DNA from: Tichowtungia sp964398915
GTDB lineage: Bacteria; Verrucomicrobiota; Kiritimatiellia; Kiritimatiellales; Tichowtungiaceae
DNA length: 64,000 nucleotides
Assembly (NCBI GenBank): GCA_964398915.1
Contig: CAYNOR010000004.1
Coordinates: 81,294-145,293 of the forward strand
Direction: 5' to 3'
Both the position numbers and the translations under genes were made by a program. The notes below the pieces were generated by a model, which saw only the letters and a program-made list of their open reading frames with translations, was not told the DNA's origin and made no database searches. Positions 1-7,692 of this stretch are shown piece after piece. Positions within the stretch are counted from its first letter, which is position 1; the number at the start of each line of letters is the position of its first letter.

Positions 1-1
1 G

Positions 2-2665
2 ACCGCCACGCCGGGTACTGGATACGGCCTTCAGAGCTGGGGCGGAGATGCTTCAGGTACGAATAAAGTGGTAAAGGTTAAGGCGACCTCAAACACCACC
101 GTTATCGCGAATTTTGCCGACAATGTTAATCCGGTCGTGACCATCGCCGATCCAAAGGCGGGACAGCGTGTTTCGAATTCAGTGCATATCGTCAAGGGAA
201 CCGCGACGGATAACTTTGGTGTGAGTAATGTGTTATGCCGTGTAAACGGTGGCGAATGGACAAATGCCGTCACGACCAACGGGTGGAAGACCTGGAGTGT
301 TCCCGTTGAGCTGCGCAGCGGTTCAAACTTGGTTCAGGCATGCAGTATTGACGCGGCTAGAAACTCATCAACTTTTGCCAATATAAGTTGCACGTATGTA
401 GTGACAGGGCCACTGACGCTTGTGGTGACCGGCAACGGGACTGTAACGCCGAATTTGGATGGTCAAATGTTGGAGATGGGTAAGCGTTACACGATGACGG
501 CCAAGCCAGCTACCGGAGCGATATTTGTTGATTGGACTTATGGAGTGGATGGCGCGGTAGCGACGAATAAGCCGGCCGTAACGTTCCCTATGCAGTCGAA
601 TCTGGTACTGACGGCTAATTTCACCACCTTGCTGAATTTGTCAGAAGAAGGTTTGGATGCGTTATCTGAACTTCTTGATACAAACAGCATTCCGCAAGGG
701 AATGCGCAGCTGATTGCGGATGCCGCATTGGCATTTGATCTGGCGGCGCGGAGCAGTCCGAATAATTACACCAACCGGATTTATAATGCTGTGACCATTA
801 TAATGAATCTGATCAACAATCCGGCGGTGCGTTCTCAGGCTGAAGCCTATGGAGTGAATCTGGATAATCTACTTGATCCAACCTGTATTTTCCCTACGAA
901 TGCGCCATCGGTTGATGCTTCGGTCGATCAGTTTGCGGCCGTTGTTTTTCCGGCAATTGATAAAGCCTGGGCGGAACTGAATGCGGGTCCGGCAACGTGG
1001 GCCGGAAGGGTTGAAATTTCGACTAACCGATTCTCATCGTTTGATGAATCCGTGTGGGTGGATGTCGGCGACGTGGCGGCGCTGAAAGCTGCGCTAAAGG
1101 GTCTGCGGGCGTTTACCGGTGTGTTGAAAGCCTATAATCTTAATGTGAATTTTGCCCGTATTTATGATCCCGTGGCGACTCCGCAGAAAGCGATTACGGT
1201 GGACGGTTCGGTTGCGGACTGGGCAAATGTTCCGCGCTCACTGCTTACGTTTGATTATGAAGACGGCATGGGAACCGCTTTTGCCGTAACGCAGGAAGTG
1301 GCGGTTTTACTGGATGGAACCAATGTTGCGTTGCTGGTGACCGGCTGTCCGTTTGATATACGTGATAACTTCAGTTTGTTCTTTGATCTGCGATTGTATG
1401 CTGATGGTGATGCATTTAATTCTGAAAATATTCGCTACCCCTCTGTGGATTTGTATTCGAGTGGCGGGGTTGTTTACGGGATGATGGATGGTCTGGTAAT
1501 AGATGGTTTTGAAACGGCTTTGGTGGACGGCGTGATGGAAATCAGATTTCCTGTTGCTGACGGCTTGCCGGTGTCCCAGGTGACGGTGACAGAGCTTGGG
1601 GGCGGAATGGTAATGGATGAGTGGTGGGAAGAAATTTTCTGGATTGAACCACCCGGCGACACTCCGATCTCAGTTCTGCGTGCTAATCATCCGGAATTCT
1701 TTTCCAAGGTTCGGAATCAGACCAGTCTTACGGCGGCAAAAACAGATCTGCAAGCGGCGTTGAACGGTTATCTCGCGGCTGATACGTTGATTGGCAAGCG
1801 TAGCGGAGCAGATGCAGCGTTGTTACATCTGGTTGATTTCGATCCGCTCGATGAAGAAGCTCAGGAAGATCGTGCTGAAAAGAGAGATGTTGTGTCAAAA
1901 ATTATAGCCAGCTTGACCTCATCAGCTCAGTTGCCGGCGGAAGAGGATATTGAAGGTACATTGACCCGTCCGGTTTTTCTCGGTGCGTTCTTTAACGGCA
2001 AGATTACCACGAACATGTTGCCATTGGGTCTGAAAGGAACGCTCAACAATCCAGACTGGACTGTGTTTCCTGATCCGACCTTGAACGGGCTGCTGCCCGG
2101 CATGACCGCGACCAATCTCAATAAATACCTGCGGGGAGAATATGCCTGGATGTCCATACAAACGGTTCGTGATTTCACTCCGAGTTCCGAGTCTCCTTAT
2201 CAGATTGATGTCCGCCTTGGCTTGGATCGAGTCAGAAAAACTGTAGTAAATGCCACGGTTTCCGGCCTTGGGCCGCTTGAACAATGGGGGGATAATGATG
2301 AATGGGGATGGAGTTTTGAAGTGGCGACACCGCCCGCAGCCGGAACAAAGTATACATTAAAGGTGGAGTATGCTGACGGGAGTACAGAGATTGTATACGA
2401 TAAAATCAATGCATGGATAGCGGTTAATCCTAAGCCGGTGCTGACGGGGACGAAGCTTAGCTGGGCCAGCGGTGCTGCGGTACCGAATGCAGAGTGTTAT
2501 AATGTATATACGTCGTATGGTGATTGGGAAGAATTGCCGCTCACGCAGACATTTATCGACCTGTCTGAGTTTGGATATGTGGCCGGAGACCCATGCTGGT
2601 TTGAGGTTAGAATTGTTAACAAAAACTGGGACAAAGCTTCCCGCAGGATTGATACTGTTGAATAA
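2..2665 (+). CDS. Surface/secreted repeat protein, C-terminal part (5' end outside the window)
   Basis: The reading frame is open back to the window edge, so the true start is missing; the first internal GTG at 68 is probably not the start. The visible N-terminus ends a bacterial repeat unit of the InlB B-repeat/Flg_new type (W-G-G-D-A-S-G-T, then T-V-I-A-N-F). An Ig-like stretch follows, then a second such unit (GNGTVTP ... LVLTANF, about residues 115-185). The remaining ~650 residues show no domain I recognise. These repeats are typical of large exported or adhesive envelope proteins of PVC bacteria, so an extracellular location is inferred. No C-terminal PEP-CTERM-like anchor is visible. 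A small membrane-anchored gene follows 26 bp downstream and may be co-transcribed. Confidence 0.8.
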   Translation, partial: TATPGTGYGLQSWGGDASGTNKVVKVKATSNTTVIANFADNVNPVVTIADPKAGQRVSNSVHIVKGTATDNFGVSNVLCRVNGGEWTNAVTTNGWKTWSVPVELRSGSNLVQACSIDAARNSSTFANISCTYVVTGPLTLVVTGNGTVTPNLDGQMLEMGKRYTMTAKPATGAIFVDWTYGVDGAVATNKPAVTFPMQSNLVLTANFTTLLNLSEEGLDALSELLDTNSIPQGNAQLIADAALAFDLAARSSPNNYTNRIYNAVTIIMNLINNPAVRSQAEAYGVNLDNLLDPTCIFPTNAPSVDASVDQFAAVVFPAIDKAWAELNAGPATWAGRVEISTNRFSSFDESVWVDVGDVAALKAALKGLRAFTGVLKAYNLNVNFARIYDPVATPQKAITVDGSVADWANVPRSLLTFDYEDGMGTAFAVTQEVAVLLDGTNVALLVTGCPFDIRDNFSLFFDLRLYADGDAFNSENIRYPSVDLYSSGGVVYGMMDGLVIDGFETALVDGVMEIRFPVADGLPVSQVTVTELGGGMVMDEWWEEIFWIEPPGDTPISVLRANHPEFFSKVRNQTSLTAAKTDLQAALNGYLAADTLIGKRSGADAALLHLVDFDPLDEEAQEDRAEKRDVVSKIIASLTSSAQLPAEEDIEGTLTRPVFLGAFFNGKITTNMLPLGLKGTLNNPDWTVFPDPTLNGLLPGMTATNLNKYLRGEYAWMSIQTVRDFTPSSESPYQIDVRLGLDRVRKTVVNATVSGLGPLEQWGDNDEWGWSFEVATPPAAGTKYTLKVEYADGSTEIVYDKINAWIAVNPKPVLTGTKLSWASGAAVPNAECYNVYTSYGDWEELPLTQTFIDLSEFGYVAGDPCWFEVRIVNKNWDKASRRIDTVE

Positions 2666-2691
2666 CTCTGCCGGGATGAAAAAACAATGAT

Positions 2692-3393
2692 ATGACCCGA
2701 TTCAACCCAAAAATCGACGGGGCCGTTTTCGGAAAGGTTGCGCTTGTTATTTCCGTGGCGGCCCTGTTCGGCGGTTCATTCCTGTATCTCTCCAAGAGCA
2801 TACCGGACGCCGGGAATTCTAAAGCGGAGTTGAAAGCATCCGGCAAGGAGTTTGATCGGAGGTTAGCTGAGGGGGTGTATGCCGTACAGCCGTGGTCCGG
2901 TCGAACCATTGCCTTTCGCGCCTGTCGGGTCACCAAACCGAAAATGGGCGGGTTCCGACTGGGCGCATTCAATGTGCTGGAAATTGATGATCTCGAAATC
3001 ACTTTGCCATGCATTCCTGCGGAAGCGGCGGAAGCCGGAGACTCTAATGCTAACAAGGTAACCGATCCTGTCCGGCAGGGGCTTGATGCAGAAAAACTGA
3101 GTGCCATGGCTGGGCTTGATCAGCGGGTATCGATACTTAAAGTAAGAGGGTTCCGGCTTCTTATGATCAACGGCAATCAGCAACGGATTCCTGTTATGAC
3201 GGCTCAGTTTGCCAAAAGCAGTGGAGAGACCGCAATTTCATTGGAGAATTGTGAGTTTTTGAACGAACAACTGAAACGGATTCGGGTGTCTAAAGCAAAG
3301 TTGCACCTTGGTGATACGATTGCGATCGAAGCGTCCGGACAGCAGATAAATCTCAATAATCTGGCGGTGATTATAAAAAACATACGAGACTGA
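2692..3393 (+). CDS. Hypothetical membrane-anchored protein
   Basis: A 233-residue protein with one N-terminal hydrophobic segment (about residues 14-34, VALVISVAALFGGSFLYL) and a polar remainder, consistent with a single-pass anchor and an exported domain. The C-terminal part alternates short hydrophobic strands with charged residues, as in an all-beta periplasmic domain. No family was recognised; a distant LptC-like arrangement (anchor plus beta domain) is only a thought. The ATG at 2692 lies 26 bp after the preceding stop, so co-transcription is likely. The ribosome-binding site is weak. Confidence 0.65.
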   Translation: MTRFNPKIDGAVFGKVALVISVAALFGGSFLYLSKSIPDAGNSKAELKASGKEFDRRLAEGVYAVQPWSGRTIAFRACRVTKPKMGGFRLGAFNVLEIDDLEITLPCIPAEAAEAGDSNANKVTDPVRQGLDAEKLSAMAGLDQRVSILKVRGFRLLMINGNQQRIPVMTAQFAKSSGETAISLENCEFLNEQLKRIRVSKAKLHLGDTIAIEASGQQINLNNLAVIIKNIRD

Positions 3394-3869
3394 TACTAAT
3401 ACCAGATTCGGATGACGTTCGGTAAAAGGGGCATCTTGCCTGTCAAAGGCCGATTACCGTACGAATAGTCAACGACAATTACACTTATCGGTTGACGACA
3501 ATTACCTCGGTCGTCAGTTCGGGGTTGTTTTATTGGTTATTTTGTCACGTCCTGATTTAAAGTTGTCACTTTTAAGTTCTGTTTCTGTTCTGGTTTAAGC
3601 TCCCGTAAGGAGCAGGCAAGCACTCGACGCTGGCAGATGGGGCGGAAAACGTCGAACAGATTGGATCCAAGACCGTTATTAATTTTGAGACTAATTTTTC
3701 GTTTTCGCCCATTTTTTTACCAAAGGCGCGAAGATTCCGATCTGTCTGCTTCGTTGCGAAAGGTTCTCGGCAGATGGCTACAGGGTGCCACTTCGCCACG
3801 CTCGTTGCTTCGCATTCGCGAAGCCTGTCTCCCTTCGGTCGGCTCACCTTTCGACGTCTCGTATCTACA
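3394..3869. other. Intergenic block without a supported gene
   Basis: About 476 bp between convergent genes. It holds an 11-bp direct repeat (ACGACAATTAC at 3472-3482 and 3495-3505), a GTCAAC/GTTGAC inverted pair around it, and an AT-rich stretch with two GTCAC-containing segments near 3545-3572. The rest (3700-3870) is rich in TTCG/CGAAG words and continues into the 3' end of the acyltransferase gene. Open frames here lack ribosome-binding sites and family resemblance. It may be the relic of an inserted element, but no transposase remnant is visible. Confidence 0.4.
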
Positions 3870-4802
3870 TCAAATGCGGCGTTTTTTTCTCCGGCGGGTG
3901 CGGGCATTCGTTAACTTAAAGCGGTTGTGCATCCAGAACCATTGGTCAGGGTAAGTACGGATGGTGTCTTCAATAATGCGTTGGTAACGCTGGGTCAGTT
4001 TTTGAATCTGTTCTTCCTGCGGTGAGCCGTCATCCGTCCATTCGATTGGATCACCGACCAGCCATTTGTATTTCCGGTAACCCGTTTTAATCATGAAGGT
4101 CGGTACCACGACGGGCTGGAAACGGATTTGAAGTACGGCACAGGAGGCTACAGCCAGTATTTCCTGACCAAAGAACGTTACCGCGACGCCTTCTTTTCGG
4201 CCGATTTTCTGGTCGATCAAAAACGAAACGGCTTGATTGCGTTTCAGTGCCTTGACGGTGTTAATCATGGCGTTTTCTTTATAAAAAACCTTATTCCCGT
4301 AGCGGGTGCGCATCGGGACAATAATTTTTTCGTCAATCAGGCGGTTGCTTCCTTTGCGGGCGACCACATGCGATTCGAGTCCGCGCACCGCACCGTAGTT
4401 GCCCAGTAGTTCCCAGTTTCCAAGATGGCCGGTCAGGTGGATGATTCCGCTTTTTGCATCCGCTTTGATCGCTCGATACTTGTCGAGATTGGTTTCGTCC
4501 ACTCTTGCCAGAATGATATCGGGGGTTAATTTGCCAGCCAGTATCAGAAAGCTGTCGCCGGTAAACAGAGCCATGTTTTGAAATGACCGCCAGGCTATGC
4601 CTAGCCGTTCCCGGCGGCTTTTCTCTGGAAAGGCGATTTTTAGATTGGTCAGGGTGAAACTGCGTCGCCGGAAGCTGATCAGAAAAAACAGCGCCCCGAA
4701 AAGACGGAATACCGTTTCAATCAGCCTTTCCGGCAAGATTTTCAGCAGGCCGATGAGCCCGCAGAGCAAAGCATATTCAGTTTTTTCACGAAACGGATTC
4801 AT
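3870..4802 (-). CDS. lpxL: Lipid A biosynthesis acyltransferase (LpxL/HtrB family)
   Basis: A 310-residue protein of the LpxL/LpxM family, which transfers secondary acyl chains to Kdo2-lipid IVA at the inner face of the cytoplasmic membrane. An N-terminal hydrophobic segment (ALLCGLIGLLKILPERLI) precedes the catalytic H-x4-E motif (GHLGNWE, near residue 125). Downstream come the conserved FLIDQ and the C-terminal WMHNRFK. Length fits the family (about 300). The ATG at 4800-4802 shares its A with the TGA of the upstream HEPN gene (TGATG), which argues for this start over the longer frame and for translational coupling. The basic C-terminal tail (TRRRKKRRI) runs beyond the usual end of the family, into the repeat-like flank. 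Whether it is the primary LpxL or a paralogue cannot be told. Confidence 0.88.
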   Translation of the reverse strand: MNPFREKTEYALLCGLIGLLKILPERLIETVFRLFGALFFLISFRRRSFTLTNLKIAFPEKSRRERLGIAWRSFQNMALFTGDSFLILAGKLTPDIILARVDETNLDKYRAIKADAKSGIIHLTGHLGNWELLGNYGAVRGLESHVVARKGSNRLIDEKIIVPMRTRYGNKVFYKENAMINTVKALKRNQAVSFLIDQKIGRKEGVAVTFFGQEILAVASCAVLQIRFQPVVVPTFMIKTGYRKYKWLVGDPIEWTDDGSPQEEQIQKLTQRYQRIIEDTIRTYPDQWFWMHNRFKLTNARTRRRKKRRI

Positions 4803-5221
4803 CAAGGGGCAATCCGTATAGTAAGGGTCTGGCAAAACGTGATGAAATCCCGGTGGCCGGTTGAGGCAATGCATCGAAGAACCCCGGTGTCGAGTTCTTC
4901 ATACTCGTGTATAGCGATGTTTCTGAATCCCGTCATGCCTCGCATTTTTTTGCAGAGTTCTTCCGGGATCAGACCGGCTTTTCTCAGCAGTTCGAATGAT
5001 TCGGCGCTGCTTTGCGGGATGCCGAGATGATGCTTGGCTGTCAGGTGCATGGCCATGTCAATTGCAGCCTGACAGGCCCGTTCGATGTTGAGTGTCAGTG
5101 CGTCGACATGCGTAGAATTATCAAGATTCGGGCAGGAACTGTATTCCTGCCTGATCCGGCGGATGCAGCGTTCGATAATAGCTGCCTTATTGAGCAGAAT
5201 GTCATCAGGCTGAATAGGCAT
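4802..5221 (-). CDS. hepT: HepT-like HEPN-domain toxin (DUF86)
   Basis: A 139-residue protein. The C-terminal half carries the HEPN RNase signature R-x4-H-x-Y (RNIAIHEY, near residue 110), as in HepT toxins that cleave RNA and are silenced by AMPylation from the MntA partner. The N-terminus is helical and charged. The start at 5221 (MPIQPDDILL) is chosen because the longer frame would run through the antitoxin gene. The start lies inside the upstream mntA end (17-bp overlap), and the stop overlaps the lpxL start by one base. This gene order (nucleotidyltransferase then HEPN) is the usual one for the family. Activity is inferred from the motif. Confidence 0.87.
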   Translation of the reverse strand: MPIQPDDILLNKAAIIERCIRRIRQEYSSCPNLDNSTHVDALTLNIERACQAAIDMAMHLTAKHHLGIPQSSAESFELLRKAGLIPEELCKKMRGMTGFRNIAIHEYEELDTGVLRCIASTGHRDFITFCQTLTIRIAP

Positions 5222-5600
5222 AAAGCACCTCTTTTCGCTCTTCCTGCAGTTCGGCGTAAAGGGCAAGGCAGGTTGAAAGGAACTGATCGCTGAAAAACTG
5301 TTTTTTGGTAAACAGAATGCGCCCGTGTTCAATAACCTCTTTGGCATAGATCAGATTATTTGTGGACAGGATGCCGATATCCGCAGTCCGGCCTAAGAGC
5401 GCTTCAATCTCGCCGGAAAGATCAAGCCGGACATCAGCGGGCATTTGTTCGCGGACGTTCAGAAGGAGCGCAACGTCTACATCACTGTCGGCCCGTAATC
5501 GGTTTTTTGCTGCTGACCCATGCAGAAATGCTGCACAAACGACCGGAAGACGGTGCAACCGTTCAGTCAGTGCTTTAATCTGTGCGTCAGTTAAATTCAT
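5205..5600 (-). CDS. mntA: MntA-like nucleotidyltransferase antitoxin
   Basis: A 131-residue minimal nucleotidyltransferase. The motif G-S-x10-D-x-D (GSAAKNRLRADSDVDV) gives the ATP/metal site used by MntA-type antitoxins to AMPylate the tyrosine of the HEPN partner's R-x4-H-x-Y motif. A third acidic residue is plausible in ADIGILS. Its stop overlaps the hepT start by 17 bp, the common arrangement of the pair. A TTG at 5636 would add 12 residues; the ATG at 5598-5600 (MNLTDAQ) is preferred, although neither has a clear ribosome-binding site. Together the two genes form a self-contained toxin-antitoxin cassette between two lipid A-type genes on the same strand. Confidence 0.87.
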   Translation of the reverse strand: MNLTDAQIKALTERLHRLPVVCAAFLHGSAAKNRLRADSDVDVALLLNVREQMPADVRLDLSGEIEALLGRTADIGILSTNNLIYAKEVIEHGRILFTKKQFFSDQFLSTCLALYAELQEERKEVLYAYSA

Positions 5601-5659
5601 AATGCGTATGCTATCTGTTCTTGTCGCGTGGATCAAGCGGCCCGTATCTGTTGTCCGGC

Positions 5660-6682
5660 TCAGATTTCCTTAAGCAAATCGTGCAGATAGAGTTGGGTAA
5701 TCATATCGCAGTCAAGCCGGTGACCTGCCTTGTAGGAGGTGATTTCGCCAGCAAACCGAGCGTCGGGAATCAGTGCGACGGCTGCCAGCAGATCGAGCAC
5801 GCTGCGGTGCCAGACCGGCTCCAGCGATTTCCCGTTACGGATCAGTCGCGGTTGGTTGTGATATTTGTTTTTCTTGGCAATCAGAATATTCTGATCGGTG
5901 TACCCAAGGTTGCGTATATCCGCAAAAATTTTCCCGATGGTCTTGCAGTAAAGCATTTTTCCATAAGGGGTATTGGTGCGGGCCTCTGCGCCCGTTTGGA
6001 GATTGAGAAAGTTGACCGGGAATTTAATGCGCTGCTGCCCGATGGCATTAGGGAAATTAATTGCCGCATCCACCGTCAGTTTCGGCACGGTGCCCTGATG
6101 CGGCGTAAACGTCAGGAACTGTCCGTGATCCCAGCAGAGGGTCACCGGCTCTTTTACGGTTACGTATTTGACCGGATTGCTGATTGTGCGCCGTCCGGCC
6201 TGCTCAAGGGCTTCGAGCAGATCGAGACTCCCGCGGGCGAAGAGCGGTGGATCGCCGGAATCGATTTTGATCATCAGATTATCGATATCCAGTCCCATGC
6301 GGAGCGAAATGATGTGCTCAACCATACGCACATAGTTATGTGTTCCGCCTGCACGTAATACGATATTGCTGACGATGGCGCCGGTCGTCCAAACATTGTC
6401 AATCGTCACACGGATCGGCAGGGAGTTCGGCTGGTCGACACGATCCAGCCACCAGCCTTCGCGTTCGGTCGGTTCAAACGTTATGGTTGTGGTGGACTTT
6501 CCTGCAAAAGTGCCCGGTCCGGAGACGCTGACCGGTTTGGCAATGGTTTTTTGTTTAGTGCGCGGAGGGTGGCTCGGCTGATCGGTCAGATCGAGGTCCA
6601 CGGGAATCTGGTTGAATTCCGCGTAGGATTCAGAAAGTATTTTTTCATTACCCGCCAGCAGGCGGCCCGGTTTTTTATTCAT
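5660..6682 (-). CDS. LpxC-like UDP-3-O-acyl-GlcNAc deacetylase family protein (divergent)
   Basis: A 340-residue protein of the LpxC family, the zinc deacetylase that commits UDP-GlcNAc to lipid A. Visible hallmarks: an opening like SVSGPGTFAGKS (canonical SGVGLHTGK), the catalytic E-H pair in MVEHIISLRMGLDIDN, and a late S-Y-K-A-G-H. It departs from the canonical enzyme at the second metal site. The usual R-H-K-M-L-D (His and Asp four apart) reads W-H-R-S-V-L-D, five apart, and the following GD is absent. About 45 extra N-terminal residues precede the domain. It may be a paralogue with altered or lost activity; PVC bacteria commonly carry another LpxC fused to FabZ. The start at 6680-6682 has no strong ribosome-binding site. 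Confidence 0.8.
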   Translation of the reverse strand: MNKKPGRLLAGNEKILSESYAEFNQIPVDLDLTDQPSHPPRTKQKTIAKPVSVSGPGTFAGKSTTTITFEPTEREGWWLDRVDQPNSLPIRVTIDNVWTTGAIVSNIVLRAGGTHNYVRMVEHIISLRMGLDIDNLMIKIDSGDPPLFARGSLDLLEALEQAGRRTISNPVKYVTVKEPVTLCWDHGQFLTFTPHQGTVPKLTVDAAINFPNAIGQQRIKFPVNFLNLQTGAEARTNTPYGKMLYCKTIGKIFADIRNLGYTDQNILIAKKNKYHNQPRLIRNGKSLEPVWHRSVLDLLAAVALIPDARFAGEITSYKAGHRLDCDMITQLYLHDLLKEI

Positions 6683-6766
6683 AGATGCAATCCGTGGTTA
6701 GATTATGAAATTTCGTGGCCTAAAATACGAAAGCCGCTATAGTGTTGCGAGTTCCAAACAATAAAA

Positions 6767-7687
6767 ATGACAGATATGAAAAAAGACCGTTTTTATCCGC
6801 TTTATTCACTCCTGCTTATTTTTCTGGTCGCGCCGCTACTGGCCGCGCTGGTGGCTCCCTGGATTTATCAGGGACTTCAGAGCTTTGCCGCAGACGGTTC
6901 TGTGCTGGATGCTCCGTTTTATCGCGTCACATCCCGCATTGTGCTGGTGATGGTGGCTCTGCTGCTTTATCCGGCTTATAAGCTCAGTGGCATCCGCAAT
7001 AAGGCGGCCTGCGGGCTGACCGGTTCCTCGAACCGTTTCAAGCTGGTACAGACAGGTCTTGGACTGGGTATCGGCAGTATGCTGATGGTTTATCTGCTCG
7101 GCGTTGTGCTGGGAGTTTTTGTCTGGGATACCCACGGGAAAACCGTTTCTTACCTTATCCGCAAAACCCTACAGGCGCTTGCAGGCGGTCTGGTCGTTGG
7201 AATTTTTGAAGAAATTCTGTTCCGTGGTTTTATTCACGCCGCCTTGCGCAAGAGTTTCGGTGTGGTCGCCGCAGTGATTTCGGGTAGTTTTTTCTTTTCG
7301 ATTGTCCACTTCATGCGCCCTGTCGACCCGGAAGTCATCAATCAATGGTATTCCGGATTTCTGCTTTTTCAGAATCTGTTTGCCCGCGCCGGCGACACCT
7401 TCTTTCAGGAGGCCAGTACGCTTTTCTGCATGGGACTGGTGCTTTCCGTGTTATGCCATTGGATGAAGTCGATCTATGTCGCCATCGGTCTGCACGCAGG
7501 CTGGGTCTGGGTTATGATGCTTTTCCGCCTTTTTACCGATAACCAGAAAAACCTTGTTTGGCTTTACGGCACCAGCGAATGGATTTCCAAGGCCTGGATG
7601 GGATCAATCCTCTCTCTCGTTTTCCTTGCCGCCGTCCTGCTTACACAGAAAAAGTGGAAATCGCTGACAACCAATCCAGATCGCTGA
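6767..7687 (+). CDS. CPBP-family intramembrane metalloprotease (CAAX protease/Abi)
   Basis: A polytopic membrane protein of 306 residues with about seven hydrophobic segments. It has the conserved CPBP motifs in order: EE-x3-R (EEILFRGF, near residue 147), F-x3-H (FSIVHF), and a third His in a later helix (IGLHAGW). These residues form the glutamate/histidine active site of the Rce1-like superfamily. The family cleaves membrane or prenylated substrates in eukaryotes; bacterial members often have unknown substrates or bacteriocin-immunity roles. The gene is 5 bp ahead of murJ on the same strand, so the two are probably one transcript. Confidence 0.9.
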   Translation: MTDMKKDRFYPLYSLLLIFLVAPLLAALVAPWIYQGLQSFAADGSVLDAPFYRVTSRIVLVMVALLLYPAYKLSGIRNKAACGLTGSSNRFKLVQTGLGLGIGSMLMVYLLGVVLGVFVWDTHGKTVSYLIRKTLQALAGGLVVGIFEEILFRGFIHAALRKSFGVVAAVISGSFFFSIVHFMRPVDPEVINQWYSGFLLFQNLFARAGDTFFQEASTLFCMGLVLSVLCHWMKSIYVAIGLHAGWVWVMMLFRLFTDNQKNLVWLYGTSEWISKAWMGSILSLVFLAAVLLTQKKWKSLTTNPDR

Positions 7688-7692
7688 ATCCT

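Noticed and set aside
3540..3600. Insertion-sequence end
   Set aside because: The GTCAC-containing words resemble some transposon ends, but there is no matching second end, target duplication or transposase.
3637..3954. 105-codon plus-strand frame in the block after the surface protein genes
   Set aside because: No ribosome-binding site or family resemblance; overlaps the acyltransferase 3' end.
5621..6358. 245-codon plus-strand frame opposite the LpxC-like gene
   Set aside because: The minus-strand frame carries clear LpxC motifs; this one has none.
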